This document shows, piece after piece, positions 34,486 to 42,457 of a stretch of DNA of 64,000 nt (positions are counted from its first letter, which is position 1; every line of letters starts with the position of its first letter). The stretch comes from Streptomyces natalensis ATCC 27448 (GTDB taxonomy: Bacteria; Actinomycetota; Actinomycetes; Streptomycetales; Streptomycetaceae). Location of the stretch: NCBI RefSeq assembly GCF_000935125.1, contig NZ_JRKI01000017.1:186001-250000 (forward strand), in the 5' to 3' direction. Under the pieces are notes generated by a model. The model did not search any database, had not been told where the DNA came from, and worked only from the letters and a program-made list of their open reading frames with translations. Position numbers and translations under genes: made by a program.

Positions 34486-35201
34486 CGGGCGAGTCCCGCC
34501 TTTGCGGCGCTCGCGCCCTCGATCAGGGTGACCACGCATTCGATGACCTGCTCCAGGGTCAGCTCGGTGGTGTCCACCTCGACCGCGTCGTCCGCCTTGG
34601 CCAGCGGGGAGGTCTTACGCGAGGAGTCGGCGGCGTCCCGCTTGATCAGGGCCTCGCGGGTGGCGGCCAGGTCGGTGGCGTCCTTGCCCTTGAGCTCGCC
34701 CGCGCGGCGGGCCGCCCGGGCCTCGGGGGACGCGGTGAGGAAGACCTTGAGGTCGGCGTCGGGCAGGACCGTTATGCCGATGTCACGGCCCTCGACGACG
34801 ATGCCGCGCGGCGCCTCGGCGGCGATGGTGCGCTGGAGCTCGGTGATCCGGGCGCGCACCTCGGCGACCGCGCTGACGGCGCTGACCGCGGCGGTGACCT
34901 CCTGGGTGCGGATCGGGCCCGCGGCGTCCAGACCGTCGACCGAGATGGTCGGGGCGGCCGGGTCCGTACCGGAGACGATGTGCGGCTTGGCGGCGGCATC
35001 GGCGACGGCGGTGGCGTCCTGGACGTCGATGCCGTTGCTCAGCATCCACCACGTGATCGCGCGGTACTGGGCGCCGGTGTCGAGATAGCCGAGGCCCAGC
35101 TTGGCGGCGACGGCCTTGGACGTGCTGGACTTGCCCGTGCCTGCGGGGCCGTCGATGGCGACAATCACTGCAGCCGGGGCGGTCCGGGTGGCGGTTTCCA
35201 C
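34482..35201 (-). CDS. cmk: Cytidylate kinase
   Basis: 239 aa. P-loop IVAIDGPAGTGKSSTSKAVA at the N-terminus, LDTGAQYRAIT for the NMP site, GRDIGITVLPDADLKVFL in the middle and RDAADSSRKTSPLAKADDAV at the lid/C-terminal region are all family hallmarks. It phosphorylates CMP/dCMP. Start GTG 35201 is preferred since the added residues upstream are not family-like. Coupled to the acyltransferase by a 4-base overlap. Confidence 0.95.
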   Translation of the reverse strand: METATRTAPAAVIVAIDGPAGTGKSSTSKAVAAKLGLGYLDTGAQYRAITWWMLSNGIDVQDATAVADAAAKPHIVSGTDPAAPTISVDGLDAAGPIRTQEVTAAVSAVSAVAEVRARITELQRTIAAEAPRGIVVEGRDIGITVLPDADLKVFLTASPEARAARRAGELKGKDATDLAATREALIKRDAADSSRKTSPLAKADDAVEVDTTELTLEQVIECVVTLIEGASAAKAGLAR

Positions 35202-35300
35202 GGTGACGAACACCTTTCCTGTGCACGGGGCGGAGGTCCACGGCCGATAAGTGGCCTCGGACAAGGTTACTGGCTCGCCCGCACCGCCCCGTCCACGGTC

Positions 35301-36386
35301 TCACTGGCGGATCGACCAGCCCCGCTCCCTCAGCTCCGCGGTCAGCGCCGGGACCGCCGCCGGCTGCACCGTGAGCTGGATGAAGCCGGCCTGCTGGCCG
35401 GTGGCGTGCTCGATGCGGACGTCCTCGATGTTGACCCCGGCCAGGCCGGCGTCGGCGAAGATCCGGGCCAGCTCGCCGGGCTGGTCGCCGATGTAGACCG
35501 CGACCGTCTCGTACGCGGCCGGGGCGGCGCCGTGCTTGCCCGGCACCCGCTCGCGACCGGCGTTGCCGCGGCGCAGGACGTCCGCGATACCGCCGGCGCC
35601 GGCGCCGCGTTTGTCCTCGTCGGCGGACTGGAGGGAGCGCAGCGACCGTACGGTCTCGTCCAGGTCGGCGGCGACCTCGGCCAGCACATCGGCGACCGGC
35701 CCCGGATTGGCGGAGAGGATGTCGATCCACATCGCCGGGTCGGAGGCCGCGATCCGCGTCACGTCCCGGATGCCCTGGCCGCACAGCCGCACCGCGGTCT
35801 CGTCGGCGCCCTTGAGGCGGGCGGCGACCAGGCTGGAGACCAGCTGCGGGGTGTGCGAGACCAGGGCGACGGCGCGGTCGTGGGCGTCGGCGTCCATCAC
35901 CACCGGCACGGCCCGGCACAGCGCGACCAGCTCCAGCGCGAGGTTGAGGACCTCGGTGTCGCCGTCGGGCCGCGGGGTGAGCACCCAGGGCCGGCCTTCG
36001 AAGAGATCGGCGGTGGCGGCCAGCGGCCCGGAGCGCTCCTTGCCGGACATCGGGTGGGTGCCGAGGTAGCCGGACAGATCGCAGCCCAGCGCCTCCAGCT
36101 CGCGGCGCGGGCCGCCCTTGACGCTGGCGACGTCGATGTAGGCGCGGGCCGCGCCGCGCCGCATGGCACCGGCCAGCGCCGCCGCGACATGGGCCGGCGG
36201 CACCGCCACGATCGCCAGGTCGACGCGGCCGGGCGGCGCCTCCGCCAGGCCCGCGCCCAGCGCCGCGGCCGTCAGGGCCTGCGCCTGGTCGTGGTCCTCG
36301 AGGTAGACCTGGACGCCGCGGGCGTTGAGCGCCAGCGCGGCCGAGGTGCCGATCAGGCCCGTTCCGATGACGAGTGCGGTCCTCAC
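35301..36386 (-). CDS. tyrA: Prephenate dehydrogenase with C-terminal ACT domain
   Basis: 361 aa. NAD-binding VIGTGLIGTSAALAL at the start, substrate motif THPMSGKERSGP and HTPQLVSS in the helical domain, then an ACT regulatory domain (VAVYIGDQPGELARIFADAG to the end), which probably mediates feedback by tyrosine. Converts prephenate to 4-hydroxyphenylpyruvate. GTG 36386 overlaps the aroH stop (GTGA), so chorismate mutase and this enzyme are made together. Confidence 0.93.
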   Translation of the reverse strand: MRTALVIGTGLIGTSAALALNARGVQVYLEDHDQAQALTAAALGAGLAEAPPGRVDLAIVAVPPAHVAAALAGAMRRGAARAYIDVASVKGGPRRELEALGCDLSGYLGTHPMSGKERSGPLAATADLFEGRPWVLTPRPDGDTEVLNLALELVALCRAVPVVMDADAHDRAVALVSHTPQLVSSLVAARLKGADETAVRLCGQGIRDVTRIAASDPAMWIDILSANPGPVADVLAEVAADLDETVRSLRSLQSADEDKRGAGAGGIADVLRRGNAGRERVPGKHGAAPAAYETVAVYIGDQPGELARIFADAGLAGVNIEDVRIEHATGQQAGFIQLTVQPAAVPALTAELRERGWSIRQ

Positions 36387-36745
36387 TGGGCGATGTCCTT
36401 CCGCAGCGCCGCCGCCGCACCGAGGTAGACGTGCGCGACCCCGGCCTTCGACAGCCCGGTCTCGACATGGGCCAGCACCCGCACCACCCGCTCCATCGCG
36501 CCGGCCACCTCCAGCTCCTGGGCACACAGCAGCGGCACATCGGTGATCCCGATACTGCGCGCGGCGGCCGCCGGGAAGTCGCTGTGCAGATCGGGGGTGG
36601 CGGTGAACCACATGCTGATCAGGTCCTCCGGCACGAGGTCGTTGCGCTCCAGGATGGCCAGGAGCAGCTCGGCCACCTGCTCCCGCATGTGCTGCGCGTC
36701 GTCCCGCTCCAGCTGGACGGCCCCCCGGACCGCTCGTACCGCCAC
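36383..36745 (-). CDS. aroH: Chorismate mutase, AroH type
   Basis: 120 aa, the size and sequence of the trimeric AroH-fold chorismate mutase rather than the helical AroQ type: RAVRGAVQLERDD at the N-terminus, DLISMWFTATPDLHSDFPAA and VPLLCAQELEVAGAM with the catalytic Arg/Cys/Glu region, ending HVYLGAAAALRKDI. It converts chorismate to prephenate, which the overlapping tyrA gene product uses next. Start GTG 36745 follows GGGAGCGG. Confidence 0.93.
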   Translation of the reverse strand: MAVRAVRGAVQLERDDAQHMREQVAELLLAILERNDLVPEDLISMWFTATPDLHSDFPAAAARSIGITDVPLLCAQELEVAGAMERVVRVLAHVETGLSKAGVAHVYLGAAAALRKDIAQ

Positions 36746-36880
36746 GTCACCGCTCCCTGCGTTCTGTGCGTACGCCTCTGCGTCCGCACAGATCAGCGTA
36801 TCGAGAGGCGCTGACAACCGTGCGCCGAGCCAGTGCAATTCCGGTGACAGCCACCGCCCCGACCGGTGACAATCGCCCGC

Positions 36881-37588
36881 ATGCCGACCGACCGCCCGAC
36901 CGTTCCCGCAGGCCCTGAGCTGGTTGCCCACCACACCGTGTACGCGTGTGTGATGGGTTCGCGCGCCTTCGGGCTGGCGACGGAGTCCAGCGACATCGAC
37001 CGGCGCGGGGTCTATCTCGCGCCCACCCGGCTCTTCTGGGCGTTCGAGAAGCCGCCGACGCATGTGGAGGGGCCGCGCGAGGAGGAGTTCTCCTGGGAGC
37101 TGGAGCGCTTCTGCGAGCTGGCCCTGCGGGCCAATCCCACCGCCCTGGAGTGCCTGCACTCCCCCCTCGTCGAGCGCATCGACGCCACGGGCCGCGAGCT
37201 TCTCGCACTGCGCGAGGCGTTCCTCTCCCGGCAGGCGCACCGCACCTTCGCCGGCTACGCGGCCGGGCAGCTCAAGCAGCTCCATGCCGATGTGCGGCTG
37301 CGCGGCGCGCCCCGCTGGAAGCACGCCATGCATCTGCTGCGGCTGCTGGCGAGCTCGCGTGATCTGCTGCGGACGGGCGTCCTCACGCTGGACATCGGCG
37401 AGGCCCGGGAGGAGTTGCTGGCGGTCCGGCGCGGGGAGGTGCCGTGGGAGGAGGTGGAGCGCCGTCTGGTGGCGCTCACCGAGGAGGCCGAGGCGGCCGT
37501 CTCGGGCTCCCCGCTGCCGGCCGAACCGGACCGGGCCCGGGTGGCGGACTTCCTCTTCCGGGTCCGCCGTGCCTCCGCCCTTGGCTGA
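36881..37588 (+). CDS. Nucleotidyltransferase-superfamily protein (pol-beta-like)
   Basis: 235 aa. The N-terminus has the nucleotidyltransferase motif GSRAFGLATESSDIDRRGVY (G-S-x-x-x-G and D-x-D), followed by a mostly helical half with KHAMHLLRLLASSRDLLRTG. These proteins belong to the YcgL-like branch whose substrate is not established. ATG 36881 is favoured; GTG 36866 is possible. Its TGA stop lies inside the terminal inverted repeat of the 0.4 kb element that follows. Confidence 0.82.
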   Translation: MPTDRPTVPAGPELVAHHTVYACVMGSRAFGLATESSDIDRRGVYLAPTRLFWAFEKPPTHVEGPREEEFSWELERFCELALRANPTALECLHSPLVERIDATGRELLALREAFLSRQAHRTFAGYAAGQLKQLHADVRLRGAPRWKHAMHLLRLLASSRDLLRTGVLTLDIGEAREELLAVRRGEVPWEEVERRLVALTEEAEAAVSGSPLPAEPDRARVADFLFRVRRASALG

Positions 37589-37989
37589 TGGCCCCACGTT
37601 TTTGTCTTTCCCGCCGTGGTGTGTTCTCGCCGTTGCTCCCCCAGCTAACGCTGGGAGGTACCCCCAGCTGCGGGCGTGGGTTTGTCGGGTGCGGTACCAC
37701 GCCTCCGGACTTCGTCCTGCGGCGCGGCCCCTCCCGACGGTGGGGGGTAAAAACCCGTGCCCGCCCCCACCGTCTTTCCCCACCCCCAACGGGGAGGTGC
37801 CGGACCGTAGCGGCGGAGCCGTGTAGGGGCGGTACCGCTGCCGGACAGCCCCGCGCCAGCGGCAACGCCCGCCGCAGGCGTCACGGTGGGAAAGCCCGAA
37901 CGTCGGCTCAGGCAAAGCGCAGCGAACGGGCCGCAGGCGCAACGGCGACAAACCCCTACGGCGGGCAAGCCGAAAACGTGGGGCCATCA
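37586..37989. repeat. Long hairpin-like repeat element, copy 1
   Basis: About 404 bases exactly filling the gap between two convergent genes. The ends are a perfect 17-bp inverted repeat: TGATGGCCCCACGTTTT (37586-37602) and its complement (37973-37989); both gene stop codons (TGA) are within them. The interior is an imperfect large inverted repeat rich in short stems. A 48-base block (37883-37930) is identical, inverted, to 52209-52256 of copy 2, and the similarity spans the whole element. It also contains a small REP-like stem (CCCCCAGCTAACGCTGGGAG, near 37640-37660). Translated frames resemble spurious hypothetical proteins, so I treat it as non-coding. Confidence 0.85.
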
Positions 37990-38994
37990 GCCCAAGGCAA
38001 CGAGTTCCGCCCGGTACTCGATACGGGCGGACCACTCCGCGGGCCACGCGTCAGCGCCCGCGTGAGCCCCGGCGAACGCGCCGGCAAGGCACGCGATGGA
38101 ATCGGAGTCGCCGGAGGTACACGCCGCGCGCCGCAGTACGGTGAGCGGTTCGTCGGGGAAGAGCAGGAAGCACAGCAGGCCCGTGGCCAGCGCCTCCTCG
38201 GCGATCCAGCCGGCGCCGGTGGCCAGGCACGGATCGGCCTCCGGGTCCGGCGCGGCGAGCGCCGCGTCCAGCCGGTCCAGGACGCCCAGGCACTCGTCCC
38301 AGCCGCGGGCGATGAACGTCGTCGGCGTGGGGTCCTGGGCGTACCGCCACAGGTCGCCGAGCCAGTCCTCGCGGTATTCGGTGCGGTGGGCGTGGACGTA
38401 CGCGCGCAGCAGACCGGTCAGCTCGGCGGGGCGCGCCCCGTCGGCGAGGAGGCGTACGGCGTACGCGGTCAGGTCGGAGGCGGCCAGCGCCGTGGGGTGG
38501 CCGTGGGTGAGCGCGGACTGGAACTGGGCGGCGCCGGAGCGCTGCCGGCCGCTCAGCCCGGGGGCGAGCCCGACGGGTGCGACGCGCATGTTGGCGCCGC
38601 AGCCCTTGGAGGTGATCTGGGTGGCCTCGGCCCAGGGCCGGTCCTCGTCGCTGAGCAGCTCGCAGGCGCGCAGGCAGGTGTAGCCCGGCGCCCGGTTGTT
38701 GTCGGGCGAGCGCCACCAGGCGACGTACTCCCGGCGTACGGGGCCCTCCAGGCTCCGCGCGGTGAGCTCGCCCTGCTGCATGGCCGTGCGCAGCCCGCGG
38801 CCGAGCGCCAGCGTCATCTGGGTGTCGTCGGTGACGATGGCGGGATCGGGCAGCTCCATCCGCCGCCATGGCCCGCACTTGGCGAGGATCGCCGGCACGT
38901 CGTTGAACTCGGTCGGAAAGCCGAGCGCGTCACCGAGCGCGAGCCCGATGAGCGCGCCGGTGGCGGCGGAGTTCGTGTCCCCCATCGCGTCCAT
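37987..38994 (-). CDS. ADP-ribosylglycohydrolase family protein
   Basis: 335 aa. N-terminal GALIGLALGDALGFPTEF with the metal-binding TDDTQMTLAL, and near the C-terminus SGDSDSIACLAGAFAGA, which contains the second Asp/Asp metal site; this is the DraG/ARH fold that removes ADP-ribose from proteins or small molecules using two Mg ions. Start ATG 38994 was chosen from GGGGGAGG 5 bases upstream; ATG 38997 and 38985 are alternatives. The 3' end runs into repeat copy 1, whose terminal repeat supplies the stop codon. The rluB terminator lies just upstream. Confidence 0.87.
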   Translation of the reverse strand: MDAMGDTNSAATGALIGLALGDALGFPTEFNDVPAILAKCGPWRRMELPDPAIVTDDTQMTLALGRGLRTAMQQGELTARSLEGPVRREYVAWWRSPDNNRAPGYTCLRACELLSDEDRPWAEATQITSKGCGANMRVAPVGLAPGLSGRQRSGAAQFQSALTHGHPTALAASDLTAYAVRLLADGARPAELTGLLRAYVHAHRTEYREDWLGDLWRYAQDPTPTTFIARGWDECLGVLDRLDAALAAPDPEADPCLATGAGWIAEEALATGLLCFLLFPDEPLTVLRRAACTSGDSDSIACLAGAFAGAHAGADAWPAEWSARIEYRAELVALG

Positions 38995-39010
38995 CATTGC
39001 CTCCCCCATG

Positions 39011-39051
39011 AAAAACCACCCCTTAATCGTCATTATGACGTTAAGGGGTGG
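39011..39051 (-). terminator. Rho-independent terminator of the rluB operon with T-tract
   Basis: On the minus strand CCACCCCTTAACGTCAT pairs with ATGACGATTAAGGGGTGG (one bulged base) over 39016-39051 and is directly followed by TTTTT (39011-39015). It lies 35 bases past the rluB stop and also immediately ahead of the ADP-ribosylglycohydrolase RBS, so it may double as a regulatory stem or operator. Confidence 0.85.
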
Positions 39052-39085
39052 CGCGGCAATACCGCAAGCGGCAAGCGGGGTCCGG

Positions 39086-40192
39086 CTACAGCTCGACCTC
39101 GCGCATCAGCATGCCGACCTCGGTGTTGGTCATCCGGCGCAGCCAGCCCGACTTCTGGTCGCCCAGGGAGATCGGGCCGAAGGCCGTACGGACCAGCTTG
39201 TCGACCGGGAAGCCCGCCTCGGCGAGCATCCGGCGCACGATGTGCTTACGGCCCTCGTGGAGGGTGACCTCGACGAGGTAGTTCTTGCCGGTGTTCTCGA
39301 CCACCCGGAAGTGGTCGGCGCGGGCGTAACCGTCCTCCAGCTCGATGCCGTCCTTGAGCCGCTTGCCCAGGTCGCGCGGGAGGGGGCCCTGGATGGCGGC
39401 CAGGTAGGTCTTCTTGACGCCGTAGCGCGGGTGGGTGAGGCGGTGGGCCAGCTCGCCGTGGTTGGTGAGCAGGATGATGCCCTCGGTCTCGGTGTCCAGG
39501 CGGCCGACGTGGAAGAGACGGGTCTCGCGATTGGTGACGTAGTCGCCGAGGCACTGGCGGCCGTCGGGGTCCTCCATGGTGGAGACGACGCCGGCCGGCT
39601 TGTTGAGGGCGAAGAAGAGGTAGGACTGGGTGGCGACCGTCAGGCCGTCGACCTTGATCTCGTCCTTCTCCGGGTCGACGCGGACGCCCTGCTCCGTGAC
39701 GATCTTGCCGTTGACCTCGACCCGCGCCTGGTCGATCAGCTCCTCGCAGGCCCGCCGCGAGCCCATACCGGCCCTGGCCAGCACCTTCTGGAGCCGCTCA
39801 CCCTCCTGCTCCGCGCCGGGGAAGGTCTTGGGGGTCTTGACCTGCGGCTTGTCGTGGCGGGCGCGGTTGCGCTCCTCGACCTGGGCGTCGTACTCGCGGG
39901 GCCGCGCGGGGCCCTGGCCGCGGCCGCGCTGGGGACCGCCGCCCTTGGCGCCGAAGCCGGACTTCGCTCCCGTACGGGGACCGCCCTTGGCGCCGCCGCG
40001 GGCCGCATCGCCGCGCCCCTTGCGGGGGCCGTCGCCGGTGCCGCCGCCGGATCCGCCCACGTCGTAGCGGCGCTCCTCGGGACGGGGGCGGCCCGAGCGC
40101 TGCTGCTTGTCGTCCCGCTGGTTGCCGGCACCGCGGTGGTTGCCCCTACCGCCGCCGCTGCTGCCCCTGCTGTTCCTGCCGCTGCTTCGCAT
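39086..40192 (-). CDS. rluB: rRNA pseudouridine synthase, RluB/RsuA family
   Basis: 368 aa. The first ~125 residues are a Gly/Arg-rich, disordered RNA-binding tail typical of actinomycete homologues. An S4 domain follows (ERLQKVLARAGMGSRRACEE), then the synthase domain with the catalytic Asp in HVGRLDTETEGIILLTN and the KKTYLA and GRKHIVRRMLAEAGFPVDKL motifs. It modifies 23S rRNA near the peptidyl-transferase centre by analogy. The ATG overlaps the scpB stop by one base (TGATG). Confidence 0.92.
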   Translation of the reverse strand: MRSSGRNSRGSSGGGRGNHRGAGNQRDDKQQRSGRPRPEERRYDVGGSGGGTGDGPRKGRGDAARGGAKGGPRTGAKSGFGAKGGGPQRGRGQGPARPREYDAQVEERNRARHDKPQVKTPKTFPGAEQEGERLQKVLARAGMGSRRACEELIDQARVEVNGKIVTEQGVRVDPEKDEIKVDGLTVATQSYLFFALNKPAGVVSTMEDPDGRQCLGDYVTNRETRLFHVGRLDTETEGIILLTNHGELAHRLTHPRYGVKKTYLAAIQGPLPRDLGKRLKDGIELEDGYARADHFRVVENTGKNYLVEVTLHEGRKHIVRRMLAEAGFPVDKLVRTAFGPISLGDQKSGWLRRMTNTEVGMLMREVEL

Positions 40193-40902
40193 CAATGATC
40201 CGTCTGAGAGTCGCCGCTGTCGTCTACGTCGAACGACGGGATACCTTCCGGGGAGTCGCCCTCGACCGCGTCCGCCTCCGGGAGGAACGGTGCGAGCTCA
40301 GGGAGCTCGTCCAGGCCGCGCAGGCCCATCCGCTCCAGAAAGTAATTCGTCGTCCTGTACAGGATCGCACCTGTTTCAGGTTCCGTCCCCGCCTCCTCCA
40401 CCAGACCGCGCTGGAGGAGCGTGCGCATCACACCGTCACAGTTCACCCCACGTACGGCCGAGACCCGGGAACGGCTGACCGGCTGACGGTACGCGACCAC
40501 GGCCAGAGTCTCCAATGCGGCCTGGGTGAGGCGGGCCTGCTGGCCGTCCAGGACGAAGCTCTCGACGGCGTCGGCGTACGCGGCGCGGGAGTAGAAGCGC
40601 CAGCCGCCGGCCACCAGGCGCAGATCGAAGCCGCGGCCCTCGCGGGTGTAGTCGTCGGACAGCTCGCGCAGCGCGAGGGCCACTGCGCGGCGCGGGCGCT
40701 GGAGGACCTTCGCCAGGTGCTCCTCGGTTGCCGGCTCGTCCACGACCATCAGGACGGCCTCCAGGGCGGGTTTGAGCGCCAGCTCGGCGACCCCCAGCGC
40801 CCCCGCCGGCGCCGCGGGCCCCGCGTCCTCGGCGCCGGCTTCCTGCACCTCGTACGCGTCCTGGCGCGCCCCGTCCGCCCGGTCCGCCCCGTTCACGCTC
40901 AC
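40192..40902 (-). CDS. scpB: Segregation and condensation protein ScpB
   Basis: 236 aa. Two winged-helix domains: ALKPALEAVLMVVDEPATEE near residue 42, and LTQAALETLAVVAYRQPVSR with SAVRGVNCDGVMRTLLQRGL, the ScpB signature. It forms the SMC-ScpA-ScpB condensin that organises the chromosome. N- and C-terminal acidic tails are disordered. GTG 40902 overlaps the scpA stop (GTGA). Confidence 0.95.
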   Translation of the reverse strand: MSVNGADRADGARQDAYEVQEAGAEDAGPAAPAGALGVAELALKPALEAVLMVVDEPATEEHLAKVLQRPRRAVALALRELSDDYTREGRGFDLRLVAGGWRFYSRAAYADAVESFVLDGQQARLTQAALETLAVVAYRQPVSRSRVSAVRGVNCDGVMRTLLQRGLVEEAGTEPETGAILYRTTNYFLERMGLRGLDELPELAPFLPEADAVEGDSPEGIPSFDVDDSGDSQTDH

Positions 40903-41879
40903 TGTGCCTCCTCCGTCCGCTGGGGCTCCTCCGCGGCCTCCGGTGCCGCCTCCTGGTCGAACTCGTCCGTCACGACCGGCACGGCTCCCTCCGCGCCCGT
41001 CCAGCGCACCGTCAGCGCCCCCAGCGCCTCCTCCTGGTCCAGCGCGACCACCCGCTCCCGGTAGAGCTCCAGCAGCGCCAGGAAGCGCGCCACGACGGTG
41101 AGGGTGTCCGGTGCGTCCGCCACCAGCTCCTGGAACCCGGCCCGGCCCGCCTCCCGCAGCCGCGCCATCACCACCTCGGCCTGCTCGCGCACGCTGACCA
41201 GCGGCGCGTGGATGTGGTCGACATAGACCTGCGGCTTCGCCCTGGGCCGCATCGCCTTGACGGCCAGCTTGGCGAACCCCTCCGCCCCGATGCCGAGGAC
41301 CACCTCGGGCAGCAGCTCGGCGTGCTCCGGCTCCAGCCCGACGGTACGGGGGTAGCGGCGCTGCTCGTCCGTCAGCCGCTCGCTGAAGATGTCCGCGATG
41401 CGCTTGTACGCGCGGTACTGGAGCAGCCGGGCGAAGAGCAGGTCACGGGCCTCCAGCAGCGCGAGGTCCGCCTCGTCCTCCACCTCGGCTGCGGGCAGCA
41501 GCCGGGCCGCCTTCAGATCCAGCAGTGTCGCCGCGACCACCAGGAACTCGGTGGTCTGGTCCAGATCCCAGTCCGGCCCCATGGCGCGGATGTACGCCAT
41601 GAATTCGTCGGTGACCTTCGACAGCGCGACCTCGGTGACGTCCAGCTTGTGTTTGGCGATGAGCTGGAGGAGGAGATCGAAGGGCCCCTCGAAGTTGCTC
41701 AGCCGGACGGTGAACCTACGGTCGTCGGGCTGCGGGGCTTCGGCGGAGGCGGTGGGAACGACGGGCGCGTCCGGTGTGCCGGGGACGTCCGGTTCCTCCT
41801 GCGGCTCGCCCCCCGGCCCGCGCCCCACAGGGCGCCGGGCTCGGGTGACGGAGGTGTCGTCGTGGGTCGTCGTGGGCAT
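40899..41879 (-). CDS. scpA: Segregation and condensation protein ScpA (kleisin)
   Basis: 326 aa. After a ~70-residue acidic N-tail comes the kleisin core: FTVRLSNFEGPFDLLLQLIA, KHKLDVTEVALSKVTDEFMA and LVVAATLLDLKAARLLPA. It bridges SMC heads and binds ScpB. I chose ATG 41879; GTG 41927 upstream is possible and neither has a strong SD, so the start is uncertain. Part of the overlapping operon parA - unknown gene - scpA - scpB - rluB, linking origin segregation and condensin genes. Confidence 0.93.
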   Translation of the reverse strand: MPTTTHDDTSVTRARRPVGRGPGGEPQEEPDVPGTPDAPVVPTASAEAPQPDDRRFTVRLSNFEGPFDLLLQLIAKHKLDVTEVALSKVTDEFMAYIRAMGPDWDLDQTTEFLVVAATLLDLKAARLLPAAEVEDEADLALLEARDLLFARLLQYRAYKRIADIFSERLTDEQRRYPRTVGLEPEHAELLPEVVLGIGAEGFAKLAVKAMRPRAKPQVYVDHIHAPLVSVREQAEVVMARLREAGRAGFQELVADAPDTLTVVARFLALLELYRERVVALDQEEALGALTVRWTGAEGAVPVVTDEFDQEAAPEAAEEPQRTEEAQ

Positions 41880-41938
41880 CGCGGTCCACAGGCTATCCCG
41901 CAGCCCGCCCCGCGGGACGCTCACCACCGCGCCGCGCG

Positions 41939-42457
41939 TCAGCGCCCCCGAAGCCGCCGTACCAGGATGCTGGCGTCCCCGCGGGACTCCAGGTCGGCGA
42001 GGACGACGGCGACGGCCTCGCGGACGATGCGGCCGCGGTCCACAGCGAGGCCGTGTTCGCCGCGCAGGACCAGGCGGGCGTGTTCGAGGTCCATGAGCTC
42101 CTCGGCGGAGACATAGACAGTGATCTTCTCGTCGTGCCGTTCGCGGCCGCTGGGGCGGCGGTTGGCGCCGCGGCCGGCGCCGCGGCGGCGGGCCGGGCCG
42201 CCGGGCTGGGCGACGACCGCCGGGCCCTTGGGGGCCTCGTCCGCCCCCCGGCCGCCGTGCTCGGCCGCGGCGGGCGGCGCCTGCACCGGGTCCTCACCGG
42301 GGTCGGCCTCGCCCGCCGGCGCCGGCACCCGGGGTGGCTCCCCCGGCGCCGGAGAGCCGCCCGCCGCGGAGCCGCTCGGCGGCCGGCGGGGCGGGGAGGA
42401 CTGGAGTCCCATCCCCCCGGTGGTGCGGAAGAGTTCGTCGGCTCCGGGCAGACTCAC
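41939..42457 (-). CDS. Unknown protein between parA and scpA
   Basis: 172 aa from GTG 42457, which overlaps the parA stop (GTGA). The N-terminus SLPGADELFRTTGGMGLQSS is followed by ~85 residues of Pro/Ala/Gly/Arg-rich linker, then a compact C-terminal domain: HDEKITVYVSAEELMDLEHA, then AVDRGRIVREAVAVVLADLE and LVRRLRGR. The strand followed by two helices resembles a ribbon-helix-helix DNA-binding unit; this is my inference. Conserved position between a ParA ATPase and condensin suggests a ParB-like or accessory partner role. Confidence 0.72.
   Translation of the reverse strand: MSLPGADELFRTTGGMGLQSSPPRRPPSGSAAGGSPAPGEPPRVPAPAGEADPGEDPVQAPPAAAEHGGRGADEAPKGPAVVAQPGGPARRRGAGRGANRRPSGRERHDEKITVYVSAEELMDLEHARLVLRGEHGLAVDRGRIVREAVAVVLADLESRGDASILVRRLRGR

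Noticed and set aside
37589..37988. Hypothetical proteins translated from repeat copy 1 (Arg/Pro-rich frames)
   Set aside because: The sequence is an inverted repeat whose copy 2 opens similar frames in other registers; no RBS and no consistent coding pattern.
36383..38047. A long minus-strand frame fusing aroH with about 430 extra N-terminal residues
   Set aside because: The extra part translates the antisense of the nucleotidyltransferase gene and of repeat copy 1. AroH proteins are about 120 aa and GTG 36745 has a proper RBS.
39016..39051. Firm call as an NrtR box for the ADP-ribosylglycohydrolase gene
   Set aside because: The symmetric core is suggestive, but the long GC arms and TTTTT tract explain it as the rluB terminator, and I do not know the exact actinobacterial NrtR consensus.
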